In this document: one piece after another, positions 10,494-19,309 of the stretch
Layout of the letters: every line of letters begins with the position of its first letter
Position numbering within the stretch: position 1 is the stretch's first letter
Origin: Rhodopseudomonas sp. P2A-2r
Lineage (GTDB): Bacteria > Pseudomonadota > Alphaproteobacteria > Rhizobiales > Xanthobacteraceae
Assembly: GCF_026015985.1 (NCBI RefSeq)
Contig: NZ_CP110389.1
Location: 5,488,001-5,552,000, forward strand
Length of the DNA stretch: 64,000 bases
Direction: 5' to 3'
Position numbers and translations under genes: made by a program
Notes under the pieces: generated by a model
Database searches by the model: none
What the model was told of the DNA's origin: nothing
What the model saw: only the letters and a program-made list of their open reading frames with translations

Positions 10494-10862
10494 GGTGGTC
10501 CCCATCACTTTAAAAGCCCAACTGTGCTGCAGTTCCAAGATCGCGGTAACCGACGCAGCGAATTCCTTAATGTGGCCCCAATCTGCGGCGGGATGCCGCG
10601 AGCGTGAAGTGAAAAAACAAGCAAGCGCCGACTTTTTAGGCATTCTCGGCTTTTGGGAAGATGTTGTTTAGAGGTGTTGCATAACGACAACAATTTGGAC
10701 GGGTCCATTGGCTCAAAATACCACCCTAAAGGCGAATCCCACCGAGTCCGTCGCCCGAGCGCTGGCAATTCGATAGCGGGTCGGGGGTAGCAGGGAGCGC
10801 CATCGCTAAGCGCCTCCCCGAATCGGAAGGCCGCGAGATCAGGTATCGGGCTCCCCAAATAC
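10494..10862. other. Intergenic region upstream of the porin, no gene seen
   Basis: About 370 bp between the porin start and the terminator of the next gene. The first 200 bp must hold the porin promoter; there is an AT-richer stretch at about 10610-10700. No convincing reading frame or RNA gene was found. Confidence 0.5.
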
Positions 10863-10892
10863 AAAAGACCGCGACGGGATCGTCGCGGCCTT
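10863..10892 (-). terminator. Rho-independent terminator of the H1-like gene
   Basis: CCGCGACG-4 nt-CGTCGCGG stem followed by TCTTTTG on the minus strand. It lies 40 bp after the stop of the Lys/Ala-rich gene. Confidence 0.75.
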
Positions 10893-10931
10893 CAATCACA
10901 TGGGGCGGCTGCGGGTCTCGCGACCCGGAGG

Positions 10932-11485
10932 CTAGTTGGGCTCGCCGTGCGGCAGGTCCGAGGAGGACTCGACCGGAGCGCTGTCGCCGGTGGAGTGGCC
11001 CTCGATCGGGGAGGTCTCCGGCTCGGGTGCAGACCAGGTCGAGGTCTCGACCGGTGCAGTCACGGTAGGAGCTGCCGGCTTCGGCTTGCGAATACGCGGC
11101 TTCTTGGCAACCGGCGGCGGCGCTGCGACGACAGCAGCCGGCGGCGGCGCGACCGCCTTCTTGGCGGCCTTTTTCACGGGCGCCTTGACAGTCTTCTTGG
11201 CAGCTTTCTTTGCAGCTTTTTGGGGGCCGCCTTTTTCGCCGGCGCCTTGGCGGCCTTCTTCGGCGCCTTCTTGGCGGATTTCTTGACCGCCTTCTTCGCG
11301 GTCTTCTTCACCGATTTCTTCGCCGACTTCTTCGCCGACTTCTTGGCAGACTTCTTTGCCGCCTTCTTGGCGGCCTTCTTCGGCGACTTCTTGGAAGCCT
11401 TCTTCGCGACCTTAGCCGCGGTCAAAAGCTTCTTTTTGCCTTTCTTGTCCTTCTTGTCTTTTTTGGACTTCTTGTCTTTAGCCAT
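10932..11485 (-). pseudogene. Histone H1-like Lys/Ala-rich protein, frameshifted in an A-run
   Basis: A highly basic protein made of repeated AAKK/SAKK units (about residues 20-100), like bacterial H1-like/HU-extension DNA-binding proteins. The first frame starts at the ATG at 11485 (MAKDKKSKKDKKDKKGKKKL) and stops early after PKKLQRKLPRRLSRRP. The second frame continues KKAVAPPPAAVVAAPPPVAK, then an acidic tail (PETSPIEGHSTGDSAPVESS) to the stop at 10932. One missing base in the C/A run (plus-strand T5G5 at 11217-11226) reconciles both, giving about 184 aa: Lys-rich core, Pro/Ala hinge, acidic tail. A nucleoid-associated role is inferred from composition only. AGGAGGACACG precedes the start. 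Confidence 0.75.
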
Positions 11486-11555
11486 CGTGTCCTCCTGTTG
11501 GCGGCGATCGAGATGGATCGACGTTCAAGTTGTCCGCGTCAGCGGGGGCAGCACG

Positions 11556-12869
11556 TCAGCTCAATCCTGGCCGTGGACCGCCCGTCGCCCAGTCGAGAAG
11601 CTCAATAGTGTGGACGACGGGGACCGCAGTCCCACCGGCGATCTGCACCATGCATCCGATGTTGCCCGCGGCAATCAAATCCGGCTTGACCATCGCGATG
11701 TTGGCGACCTTGCGATCGCGCAGCCTGCTCGCAATATCAGGCTGGAGAATGTTGTACGTTCCCGCCGATCCGCAACACAAATGGCTCTCCGGTATATCTT
11801 TCACCACGAATCCATTCTTGGAAAGCAATTCTTTCGGCGCTTGCGTGATTTTCTGGCCGTGCTGCAGCGAGCAGGCCGAGTGATAAGCGACGACAAGATT
11901 GCTTGAGGCCTGCGGCGCAGGCATTTCCATCGTGCTCACATACTCGGTGATATCCTTCGCCAGCGCCGAGACCTTTGCGGCCCGCTGAGCATAGTCGCGG
12001 TCCTCGCGCAGCATGAAGCCGTAGTCCTTGATGACCGTGCCGCAGCCCGACGTTGTCACAAGAATCGCATCGAGACCGCCGCGGTCGGCTTCGGCCAGCC
12101 ACGCCGCGATGTTGCCGCGGGCGCGGGCCAGCGCATCGCCGTCGCGGCCGAGGTGGTGGGTCAGCGCGCCGCAGCATTGCTCGTCTTTGACCAGCACCAC
12201 CTCGATGCCGTGCCGGGTCAGCAGGCTGATGGCCGCCTTGTTGATGCGCGGCGCCAGCACCTGCTGGGCGCAGCCCTGCAGCAGCGCCACCCGGCCGCGC
12301 CGCGGTCCGATCGCCGGGAACACGCTGCCGCCCGCCGGACCGGCAGCGGGAATGGCTGCCGGCGCCAGCGCCAGCATCGCCTTGAGACGGCTCAACAGAT
12401 TGGGACTCGCCCGCTTCGCGCTGGACGGCAGCAACGCCCCCAACGGTCGCGCCAGCCGGGCCAGGTGCATGCTGGCACGGAACCAGCCGGGACGCGGAAG
12501 CACGAAGGCTAGCACCGCGCGCAGCAACCGTTCCGTGGGCGGCCTGACATAATCCCGCTCGATCCGGACCCGAGCCTGATCGACCAGGTGCATGTAGTTC
12601 ACGCCCGACGGACAGGTGGTCATGCAGGCCAGGCACGACAGGCAGCGGTCGATATGCTTGACCACATCCTGCGTCGGCTTCTGCTCCTTCTCCAGCATCT
12701 CCTTGATCAGATAGATGCGGCCGCGCGGACTATCGAGTTCGTCGCCGAGCAGCACATAGGTCGGACAGGTCGCGGTGCAGAACCCGCAATGGACGCATTT
12801 GCGCAGGATCGTATCGGCTACCGCGAGATCGGGATCGGCGAGTTGCGCCAGAGAAAATTCGGTCTTCAT
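11556..12869 (-). CDS. glcF: Glycolate oxidase iron-sulfur subunit GlcF
   Basis: 437 aa. This is the Fe-S/CCG-domain subunit of membrane-associated glycolate oxidase, which oxidises glycolate to glyoxylate and passes electrons to the respiratory chain. Two ferredoxin-type [4Fe-4S] motifs are near the N-terminus: C25-x2-C28-x2-C31-x3-C35 (CVHCGFCTATCP) and C76-x2-C79-x2-C82-x3-C86 (CLSCLACMTTCP). Two CCG domains follow (DEQCCGALTHH and ESHLCCGSAGTYN). The ATG at 12869 overlaps the glcE stop (ATGA), showing translational coupling. It is the last gene of a glcD-glcE-glcF run on the minus strand. Confidence 0.95.
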   Translation of the reverse strand: MKTEFSLAQLADPDLAVADTILRKCVHCGFCTATCPTYVLLGDELDSPRGRIYLIKEMLEKEQKPTQDVVKHIDRCLSCLACMTTCPSGVNYMHLVDQARVRIERDYVRPPTERLLRAVLAFVLPRPGWFRASMHLARLARPLGALLPSSAKRASPNLLSRLKAMLALAPAAIPAAGPAGGSVFPAIGPRRGRVALLQGCAQQVLAPRINKAAISLLTRHGIEVVLVKDEQCCGALTHHLGRDGDALARARGNIAAWLAEADRGGLDAILVTTSGCGTVIKDYGFMLREDRDYAQRAAKVSALAKDITEYVSTMEMPAPQASSNLVVAYHSACSLQHGQKITQAPKELLSKNGFVVKDIPESHLCCGSAGTYNILQPDIASRLRDRKVANIAMVKPDLIAAGNIGCMVQIAGGTAVPVVHTIELLDWATGGPRPGLS

Positions 12870-14104
12870 GCCACCGGCCCTCGCGCCATCCGGCCGCGGT
12901 TGAGAATGTTGTTCGGATCGAAGCTTTGCCGCACCCGTTCGCCGAGCGCGGCAAGACCGGCCGGCTGCGGATGGAACACATCCACTGCCCGGCGCACCGC
13001 TTCGTCGGCGCGGATCAGCGTGGCATGGCCACCGGCGGCATCGACGAGCTTGCGCAGCGGCAAAGCCTGCGCGTCGGCCGAGGGCGGCAGCGCCGCCCAG
13101 ATCAGCCCGCCGCCCCAGTCGTAGATCACCTCGCCCTGCGACCCCTTGGCCAGCGCCTGGCCCAGCGCGCCGCCGGAGGCCGGCGGACAGACGATCCGCC
13201 ACACCGGCCACAGCGCCCGCGGGCCGCGGGCAGCGAACGGCGTGACGTCGCGGATATCCGCCCACAGTGCCGAAGAGGCTGCGCCCTCGACGACATCCGT
13301 CGGACCGAACGCGGCCAGCGCGGCGGCCAGCGACACCGCGCGATGCGCAACCGATGCGGTGATGCCCTCGAGCCGCAGCAACGTCACCGACTGGTCCGGC
13401 GCGGCGATGTCGCCGAGGGCGCCCTGCGTGGTGCGCAACGCCGAGCCCGGCAGATGCGCCGCGCCAGACACATCGAACGGCGATCCCAGCGCCGCGGTCA
13501 TCGCCTTGTTGGCGGCAAGATCATCGAGCCCGCGCAGCACCAGCGTACGCTCGCTCTCGGCCCGCGGCATCACCTTCAGCGTCACCTCGGTCATCACGGC
13601 CAGCGTGCCCCATGAGCCCGCCAGCAGCTTGCACAGGTCATAGCCGGTGACGTTCTTCACCACGCGGCCGCCGGCCTTGAAACTGTCGCCGAAGCCGGAC
13701 ACCGCATGCGCCCCGAGCAGATGGTCGCGCGCCCCGCCGGCCTTGATACGCCGCGGCCCGGCAAGGCCGGCCGCGATCATGCCGCCGATGGTGCCGACAT
13801 CCGGCGTGCCCAGCAGCTGCGCGGTGTTCACCGGCTCGAAGACGAATTGCTGGTTCCGCGAATCGATCAGCGACAGCACATCGGCCAGCGGCGCGCCGGC
13901 CTGCACGGTGATGATCAGCTCGTTCGGCTCGTAGGCGGTCACCGCATTGAGCGCCGACAGGTCGAGCACCGCATTGGTGGAAACCGGCTGGCCGATGCTG
14001 CGCTTGCTGCCATGGCCGACGATCTCCAGCGGCTGCCCGTCGCCGATCGCCGCCCGCACTGCCTGCTCGACGTCCTGCGCGTCGCGTATTTTCAGTATAT
14101 CCAC
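12866..14104 (-). CDS. glcE: Glycolate oxidase FAD-binding subunit GlcE
   Basis: About 412 aa from a GTG at 14104 (VDILKIRDAQDVEQAVRAAI). It is an FAD-linked oxidase of the PCMH fold; the FAD-contact pattern is GTPDVGTIGGMIAAGLAGPR followed by VVKNVTGYDLCKLLAGSWGT. The C-terminus has FDPNNILNRGRM, typical of FAD-linked oxidases. An alternative ATG at 14149 would add 15 residues read out of the flanking palindromic repeat, so the GTG is preferred. The stop overlaps the glcF start. A 272-bp repeat-filled gap separates it from glcD. Confidence 0.92.
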   Translation of the reverse strand: MDILKIRDAQDVEQAVRAAIGDGQPLEIVGHGSKRSIGQPVSTNAVLDLSALNAVTAYEPNELIITVQAGAPLADVLSLIDSRNQQFVFEPVNTAQLLGTPDVGTIGGMIAAGLAGPRRIKAGGARDHLLGAHAVSGFGDSFKAGGRVVKNVTGYDLCKLLAGSWGTLAVMTEVTLKVMPRAESERTLVLRGLDDLAANKAMTAALGSPFDVSGAAHLPGSALRTTQGALGDIAAPDQSVTLLRLEGITASVAHRAVSLAAALAAFGPTDVVEGAASSALWADIRDVTPFAARGPRALWPVWRIVCPPASGGALGQALAKGSQGEVIYDWGGGLIWAALPPSADAQALPLRKLVDAAGGHATLIRADEAVRRAVDVFHPQPAGLAALGERVRQSFDPNNILNRGRMARGPVA

Positions 14105-14149
14105 GGGTGATTTTTCTTTTGATATTTGAAAGCGAGGCGGAAGTGGCAT

Positions 14150-14335
14150 CCCTCCCCCGTGTGCAGCAAAGCTGCGCGGGGTGGGGAGGGTCGGCCGAGC
14201 GAGACGATGCGGAGCATCGGCGAAGTGGAGGCCGGGGTGGGGGCAGACCACAAGCGCCATCGCCCGCGGCCGCCCCCACCCGACCGGCCTGACGGCCGGC
14301 CACCCTCCCCACCGCAAGGGCGGGGGAGGGAAAAG
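14150..14335. repeat. GC-rich palindromic intergenic repeat between glcD and glcE
   Basis: An imperfect long inverted repeat: CCCTCCCCCGTG...GGGTGGGGAGGG and GGCCGGGGTGGGGGC...GCCCCCACCCGACCGGCC...CACCCTCCCC..GGGGGAGGG. Composition and fold resemble the other intergenic palindromes of this window (16491, 54395, 56812). It is probably a dispersed non-coding repeat inserted inside the glc operon. Confidence 0.6.
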
Positions 14336-14376
14336 ACAGGCCGGCGTCTTGCTGCTGTCTACTGTTCGCTTCATCC

Positions 14377-15870
14377 TCAAAACCGCGGCAGATCGGGAAA
14401 TGCCAGCCGGCCGGCATGGACGTGCATGCGGCCGAGTTCGGCGCAGCGGTGCAAGGTCGGAAACACCTTGCCGGGGTTCAGCAGTCCCTGCGCGTCGAAG
14501 GCGCATTTCAGCCGCTGCTGCTGGTTGAGGTCGATCTCGCTGAACATCTCCGGCATCAGATCGCGCTTCTCGATGCCGACGCCGTGCTCGCCGGTGAGCA
14601 CGCCGCCGACCTCGACGCAGAGCCGCAGGATATCCGCGCCGAAGTCCTCGGCGCACTGCAGCTCGCCGGGCTTGTTGGCGTCGTACAGGATCAGCGGGTG
14701 CAGGTTGCCGTCGCCGGCATGGAACACGTTGGCGACGCCGAGGCCGTATTTCGCCGACATCTCCTTCATCCGCCGCAGCACCAGCGGCAGCGCGGCGCGC
14801 GGGATGGTGCCGTCCATGCACAGATAGTCCGGCGAGATGCGGCCGACCGCCGGGAAGGCCGCCTTGCGGCCGGACCAGAACAGCAGCCGCTCGTCTTCGG
14901 AGGTCGAAATCTGGCAGGTGGTGGAGCCGCAGCCCAGGGCGATGGCCTCCACGCGCTTGATCAACTCGTCGACCTCGACGCCGGGGCCATCGAGCTCGAT
15001 GATCAGCAGTGCCTCGACATCCAGCGGATAGCCGGCATGCACGAAGGCTTCGGCAGCGTGGATCGCAGGCTTGTCCATCATCTCCATGCCGCCGGGAATG
15101 ATGCCGGCGGTGATGATGTCGGCCACGCATTTGCCGGCCTCCTCGACCTCGGCAAAACCGATCATCAGCGCGCGCGCCGTCTCCGGCCTCTGCAGGATGC
15201 GCACGGTGACCTCGGTGATGACGCCGAGCAGGCCTTCGGAGCCGGTGATGATGCCCATCAGGTCGTAGCCCGAGGTTTCGGCCGACTTGCCGCCGACCTT
15301 GATGATCTCGCCGTTCATCAGCACGATCTCGCAGCCGAGCAGGTTGTTGGTGGTCATGCCGTATTTCAGGCAGTGCACGCCGCCGGAATTCTCCGCCACA
15401 TTGCCGCCGATCGAGCAGGCGATCTGCGACGACGGGTCCGGCGCGTAGTAGAAGCCGGCATGGGCGACGGCCTGGCTGAGCGCGAGGTTGGTGACGCCGG
15501 GCTCGGTGACCACGGCGCGGTTGTCGAAATCGATCTCGCGGATGCGTTTGAATTTTCCAAGCCCCAGCAGCACCGCATCGGCCAGCGGCAGCGCGCCGCC
15601 CGACAACGAAGTGCCCGATCCCCTCGGCACCACCTTGATGCTATTGTCGAAGCAATAGCGCAGCACGCGGGAAACCTGCTCCGTGGTGTCCGGCAGCACC
15701 ACCACCATCGGCGGCTGGCGATAGGCCATCAGCCCGTCGGATTCGTAAGGAAGCATCTCGGCGGCGCTGGAGATCACGCCCTCGCCCGGCACGATCGCTC
15801 GCAGTGCAGCAATGATCGTGTCGCGGCGCGCCAGCACCGCCTGATCCGCTGCGGGCATCATGATGGTCAT
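14377..15870 (-). CDS. glcD: Glycolate oxidase catalytic FAD subunit GlcD
   Basis: 497 aa. This FAD-linked oxidase subunit binds glycolate or lactate. The PCMH FAD-binding domain spans about residues 40-225 (VVPRGSGTSLSGGALPLADA and SSQIACSIGGNVAENSGGVH). The C-terminal FAD-oxidase domain includes VANVFHAGDGNLHPLILYD and LTGEHGVGIEKRDLM, with the catalytic-site histidines of the glycolate/D-lactate oxidase family. The ATG at 15870 is chosen because GGGAGA sits 9-10 nt upstream and it gives a normal length; the open frame further upstream is non-coding in character. It is divergent from cytochrome c2, with a shared 182-bp promoter region. Confidence 0.95.
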   Translation of the reverse strand: MTIMMPAADQAVLARRDTIIAALRAIVPGEGVISSAAEMLPYESDGLMAYRQPPMVVVLPDTTEQVSRVLRYCFDNSIKVVPRGSGTSLSGGALPLADAVLLGLGKFKRIREIDFDNRAVVTEPGVTNLALSQAVAHAGFYYAPDPSSQIACSIGGNVAENSGGVHCLKYGMTTNNLLGCEIVLMNGEIIKVGGKSAETSGYDLMGIITGSEGLLGVITEVTVRILQRPETARALMIGFAEVEEAGKCVADIITAGIIPGGMEMMDKPAIHAAEAFVHAGYPLDVEALLIIELDGPGVEVDELIKRVEAIALGCGSTTCQISTSEDERLLFWSGRKAAFPAVGRISPDYLCMDGTIPRAALPLVLRRMKEMSAKYGLGVANVFHAGDGNLHPLILYDANKPGELQCAEDFGADILRLCVEVGGVLTGEHGVGIEKRDLMPEMFSEIDLNQQQRLKCAFDAQGLLNPGKVFPTLHRCAELGRMHVHAGRLAFPDLPRF

Positions 15871-16052
15871 CTTGTTGTCGTCTCCCGCGCCGGCCTGCGC
15901 TTTTGCGCCTGCTCGTGCGGCGGAATCAAGCACGTCTGGGCAAGTTTGGGTAGATCGCCCGCCGGTCTTTGTTCCACCATCGTTGTGCTTTGCAAAGCGC
16001 CTCCCGCGTGCGACAAATCCGGACGGAAAGCCAACAGCAAGAAGAGCCATCC

Positions 16053-16454
16053 ATGAAAAAATTCGTTCTGCGCAGCCTCGCCTTGATCGCCGTGTCCGCC
16101 ACCACCGCATCCGTCGCGCTGGCGCAGGACGTCGCCGCCGGCAAGACGTCATTTGCCAAGTGCCTCGCCTGCCATGCCATCGGCGAAGGCGCGAAGAACA
16201 AGGTCGGTCCCGAGTTGAACGGCCTCGACGGTCGCAAGTCCGGAACCGCCGAGGGCTACAACTACACCGATGCCAACAAGAACTCCGGCATCACCTGGAA
16301 CGAGGCCCAGTTCAAGGAATACATCAAGGACCCGAAGGCCAAGATCCCCGGCACCAAGATGGCCTTCGCCGGCATCAAGAAGGAAACCGAGGTCAACGAC
16401 CTCTGGGCCTACGTCTCGCAATTCGACAAGGACGGCAAGATCAAGACGAAGTAA
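16053..16454 (+). CDS. cycA: Soluble periplasmic cytochrome c2/c550
   Basis: 133 aa with a signal peptide (residues 1-25, ending VALAQ). The mature protein has a single class-I heme-binding motif CLACH, starting about residue 37, and a distal methionine in PGTKMAFAGIKKETE, the layout of cytochrome c2/c550 (CycA of Bradyrhizobium). It carries electrons between the bc1 complex and terminal oxidases or reductases in the periplasm. It is divergent from glcD. A palindromic repeat follows about 35 bp after the stop and may act as a terminator. Confidence 0.9.
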   Translation: MKKFVLRSLALIAVSATTASVALAQDVAAGKTSFAKCLACHAIGEGAKNKVGPELNGLDGRKSGTAEGYNYTDANKNSGITWNEAQFKEYIKDPKAKIPGTKMAFAGIKKETEVNDLWAYVSQFDKDGKIKTK

Positions 16455-16490
16455 CGCTGCTCTCCAACGCACGACAGCAGCCATGTTTTG

Positions 16491-16606
16491 TCCCCTCCCC
16501 TTGCGGGGGAGGGTGGCGCGAAGCGCCGGGAGAGGGGAGCTGCAAGCGACATCGCTTGCAGCTCCCCTCTCCTCGCCCCTCCCCCACAAGGGGGAGGGAG
16601 CACTAC
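16491..16606. repeat. Palindromic intergenic repeat downstream of cycA
   Basis: Nested inverted repeats: CCCCTCCCC..GGGGGAGGG, GCGAAGCGCC, GGGGAGCTGCAAGCGA-CA-TCGCTTGCAGCTCCCC (a 16-bp perfect arm) and CCCTCCCCC..GGGGGAGGG. Same style as the repeat at 14150. It lies between convergent cycA and the TetR gene. Confidence 0.65.
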
Positions 16607-16638
16607 GGGCGTCGCCCGGATTACAATCAAATTGTCAG

Positions 16639-17322
16639 CTAAGCCCCGACCAGCATCTTGGCCGGCAACACAGCCTGCACCACCAGTCCGCGGGCGCGGG
16701 CGTCCATGACGCCGACCGCGCGCAGCGCCAGCAACGTCACCGTCTGCACCGCATCGCGCAGCTTGGCGGGATCTTCCAGATTGTCCGGCGCCAGCGGGCC
16801 GACCAGCGCCTCATGCAGCGCCCCGAGCAGCGCGGTGGCCGCGAGCGCGGTGTCCTGCGCCGGCAGATGGCCGGCGCGCACGGCGGCCGAGATGCGCAGC
16901 TCGATCTCGCCGGCAATCTCGCGACGGCTGGCCAGCCGCGATTCGGTGACATCAACCTCCACCGGTTCGGCGAGAATGCCCCAGGCCAGCTTGCGGTGCG
17001 ACAGCACATGGACGGCGACGGTGGTCACCGCGGCGGCGAGCGCCGACGACGGCCCGGGTGCGGCGTCGGCGGCGCGGCGGATCGCCGCCAGTTCATCGCG
17101 CGACACGTCGGCAATCAGTTCGGAAATCAGGTCGGCCTTGGACGGAAAGTAGCGGTAGACGGTGCCGGCGGCGACGTTGGCGCGGATGGCGACCGGGGCG
17201 ATCTGCACCGCCGCCATGCCGCCAGCGGCGCAGGTGTCACGCGCAGCTGCCAGAATGGCACTGCGCCGCGCCGCTAGGCGCTTCACGACCTGATGGGTCC
17301 GGCGATAAACCATGCGCTTCAT
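16639..17322 (-). CDS. TetR/AcrR-family transcriptional regulator
   Basis: About 227 aa from the ATG at 17322 (MKRMVYRRTHQ; a second ATG at 17313 is possible). The HTH includes ILAAARDTCAAGGMAAVQIA and AGTVYRYFPSKADLISELIA, the TetR recognition-helix signature. The C-terminal ligand domain is not recognisable. It lies downstream of azlCD on the same strand, 167 bp away, and convergent with cycA, so its target cannot be told from position. Confidence 0.85.
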   Translation of the reverse strand: MKRMVYRRTHQVVKRLAARRSAILAAARDTCAAGGMAAVQIAPVAIRANVAAGTVYRYFPSKADLISELIADVSRDELAAIRRAADAAPGPSSALAAAVTTVAVHVLSHRKLAWGILAEPVEVDVTESRLASRREIAGEIELRISAAVRAGHLPAQDTALAATALLGALHEALVGPLAPDNLEDPAKLRDAVQTVTLLALRAVGVMDARARGLVVQAVLPAKMLVGA

Positions 17323-17489
17323 CCCTTCGCACGCGGTTCCGGGCCGACTGGCAATCCGGAGAAGACGCACGACTTCAACGTTTTGGGCGAGATCCCAGGG
17401 TCACTCGCAGGTAAGAACTGAACAACAATTCAGAGCTCCTGACAAGAGGTTTCCGCTGTGTCCGGTATGCAGCTTTTGTAAATCCGGGA

Positions 17490-17806
17490 TTAGCCTCCGA
17501 AGCCGGCCGCGCGGGCGGCTGCGGCGACCGCCATGCCGGTGATCACGGCGAGGAAATCGTTGCGCCGGATGATGGTCACGACCATCGCGGCGAGGATGGC
17601 GAATACCACCACCGGCCCGCCGTTGACCGCCACCGGCAGCGCCGCGGCGACGATGATCGAGCCGGGAAGCGCATCGAGCATGCGGCGCACCCGCGGCGTC
17701 ACGTTGACGTAGCCCATCAGCCAGTAGCCGCCGAGCCGCGACGCCACCGTCACCGCCGTCATGACGGCAAACGCAACCATGACATCGCTGCGCAAAAATC
17801 GTTCAT
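17490..17806 (-). CDS. azlD: AzlD-family branched-chain amino acid exporter subunit (start probably frameshifted)
   Basis: A small four-helix partner of AzlC (VMVAFAVMTAVTVASRLGGY and DALPGSIIVAAALPVAVNGG, the AzlD pattern). In the sequence as given, the frame is open only from a TTG at 17795 or an ATG at 17780. However, adding one T to the T5 run (plus-strand A5 at 17794-17798) makes the ATG at 17806 read MNDFLRSDVMVAF in frame, giving 105 aa and an ATGA overlap with the azlC stop, the normal arrangement. I therefore place the true start at 17806. Together AzlCD export branched-chain amino acids or analogues. Confidence 0.82.
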
Positions 17807-18570
17807 GACGCGGCTCCGTGGGCCGGCGCCGGCTCGTCCATCAGCCCGGCGCTGATGCTGCCGCTCAGCGCGCCGGCGATGATGAACCACCAGCCGCCGG
17901 CCAGCCAGTGCACGACCAGCGCGACGACGCCGGACACCACCCAGGGGATGGCGCGGCGCGGCCCCTTCCAGGCCGGCACCAGCATCGCGGCGTAGAAGGC
18001 CGGCATCACCAGGTCGACGCCGTATTTGCGGGGATCGGTGAGCTGTTCGGCGAGCAGGAAACCGGGGATCGAAGACAGCAGCCAGACCAGATACAGCACG
18101 ATGCCGCCGCCGACATAGAACCAGGCGTCGGCGCCGCCGTGCTCGCGGTAGCGCATCGCCGCCAGCCAGCCGCCATCGGTGACCAGCAGCATCGACGGAT
18201 AGGCCTGCCACGCCGGCAGCGTGCCGAACCACGGCCGCAAGGTCGCGCTCATCAGCATGAAGCGGATGTTCACCGTCAGGGTCAGCAGCGCCAGCGTGGC
18301 GATCGAGGACGGCGTCAGGCGGTCGGGCCAGGACTGCACCGCAACAAACTGCGACAGCCCGCCATAGACCGTGGCCATCATCAACTCGACCTCGGCCAGC
18401 GAGAAATGCTTCTGCGCACATAGCGCGCCGAACGCCATGCCGAACGCCAGCGTGCCCGGCAGCATCGGCACGATGGCGACAATGCCCGGCATGATCGCCG
18501 CGGTGGACCAGTAGGCTGGCGTCTTGGGAATTCCGGTGTGGTGCATGGCATGATCCGCGTGGGATGCCAT
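17803..18570 (-). CDS. azlC: AzlC-family branched-chain amino acid permease
   Basis: 255 aa, an inner-membrane protein with 6-7 helices. AzlC features: GTLAFGMAFGALCAQKHFSL near residue 38, ATVYGGLSQFVAVQSW, and TVNIRFMLMSATLRPWFGTL. It is the large subunit of the AzlCD exporter (LIV-E type, azaleucine resistance). It forms an operon with azlD. Upstream lies a short tandem repeat and the end of napC, so its promoter lies within 18571-18676. Confidence 0.88.
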   Translation of the reverse strand: MASHADHAMHHTGIPKTPAYWSTAAIMPGIVAIVPMLPGTLAFGMAFGALCAQKHFSLAEVELMMATVYGGLSQFVAVQSWPDRLTPSSIATLALLTLTVNIRFMLMSATLRPWFGTLPAWQAYPSMLLVTDGGWLAAMRYREHGGADAWFYVGGGIVLYLVWLLSSIPGFLLAEQLTDPRKYGVDLVMPAFYAAMLVPAWKGPRRAIPWVVSGVVALVVHWLAGGWWFIIAGALSGSISAGLMDEPAPAHGAAS

Positions 18571-18611
18571 GACTGCGGGCAGAGCGCGGCGCCGTCAAGC
18601 CGTCGCCGCTC

Positions 18612-18645
18612 ATGCGCGTTATGCGCGTTATGCGCGTTATGCGCG
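18612..18645. repeat. Short tandem repeat, 3.8 copies of ATGCGCGTT
   Basis: A 9-bp unit ATGCGCGTT repeated head-to-tail at 18612, 18621 and 18630, with a partial copy at 18639. It sits in the 106-bp gap between the napC stop and the azlC start. Confidence 0.9.
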
Positions 18646-18676
18646 GGCGAAGTTTACCCGCGCTTCTCGTTCCCCC

Positions 18677-19309
18677 TCACTGCCAGCCCGGAACGCCCTT
18701 CATGTCGGGCAGATGATGCGCGATGCCCTTGTGGCAGTCGATGCAGGTCTTCTCGCCGGTGAACAGGAAGCGCTGGTGCGCCACCGAGGCGCGCGGCGAC
18801 TGCTTGGTGATGTCCATCGAGGCCGCGCTGTGGCAGTTGCGGCATTCCAGGGAATCGTTGGCCTTGAAGCGGGCCCACTCGTGCAGCGCCAGTTCCAGCC
18901 GGTGTTCGCGGAACTTGTCGGGCGTATCGATCGAGCCGAACAGATGGCCCCAGACTTCCTTGGAAGCCTGCATCTTGCGCGCGATCTTGTCGGTCCAGTT
19001 GTGCGGCACGTGGCAGTCCGGGCAGCTGGCGCGCACGCCGGAGCGGTTGGAGAAGTGGATGGTCGACTTCAATTCGGAGAACACGTTGTCGCGCATCTCG
19101 TGGCAGCCGGTGCAGAATTTTTCGGTGTTGGTGATTTCCAGCGCGGTGTTGAAGCCGCCCCAGAAGATCACGCCGGCAACGAAGCCGGCGAGCACCAGCA
19201 CGCCGAGCCCGAACACCGAACTCGGCCGTCGCAGCACGTTCCACAGATCGATCACGAACCCCCAGGTCCGTGCCGGCCATGCGCGGCGCGGCGGGGTGAT
19301 ATCGGTCAT
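18677..19309 (-). CDS. napC: Periplasmic nitrate reductase tetraheme quinol dehydrogenase NapC
   Basis: 210 aa. An N-terminal membrane anchor ([20 protein letters not shown]) is followed by a periplasmic domain with four CXXCH heme sites: CTGCH, CPDCH, CRNCH and CIDCH. It is a NapC/NirT-family protein that oxidises membrane quinol and feeds electrons to NapB/NapA. The ATG at 19309 overlaps the napB stop (ATGA) once the napB frameshift is corrected. In the raw sequence the napB frame runs straight into napC, mimicking a fusion. Last gene of napEDABC. Confidence 0.93.
   Translation of the reverse strand: MTDITPPRRAWPARTWGFVIDLWNVLRRPSSVFGLGVLVLAGFVAGVIFWGGFNTALEITNTEKFCTGCHEMRDNVFSELKSTIHFSNRSGVRASCPDCHVPHNWTDKIARKMQASKEVWGHLFGSIDTPDKFREHRLELALHEWARFKANDSLECRNCHSAASMDITKQSPRASVAHQRFLFTGEKTCIDCHKGIAHHLPDMKGVPGWQ

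Noticed and set aside
12866..15130. A 754-residue open frame covering glcE and part of glcD
   Set aside because: The N-terminal 300 residues are antisense-like Arg-rich sequence read from the second frame of glcD and the palindromic repeat; glcE itself explains the conserved part.
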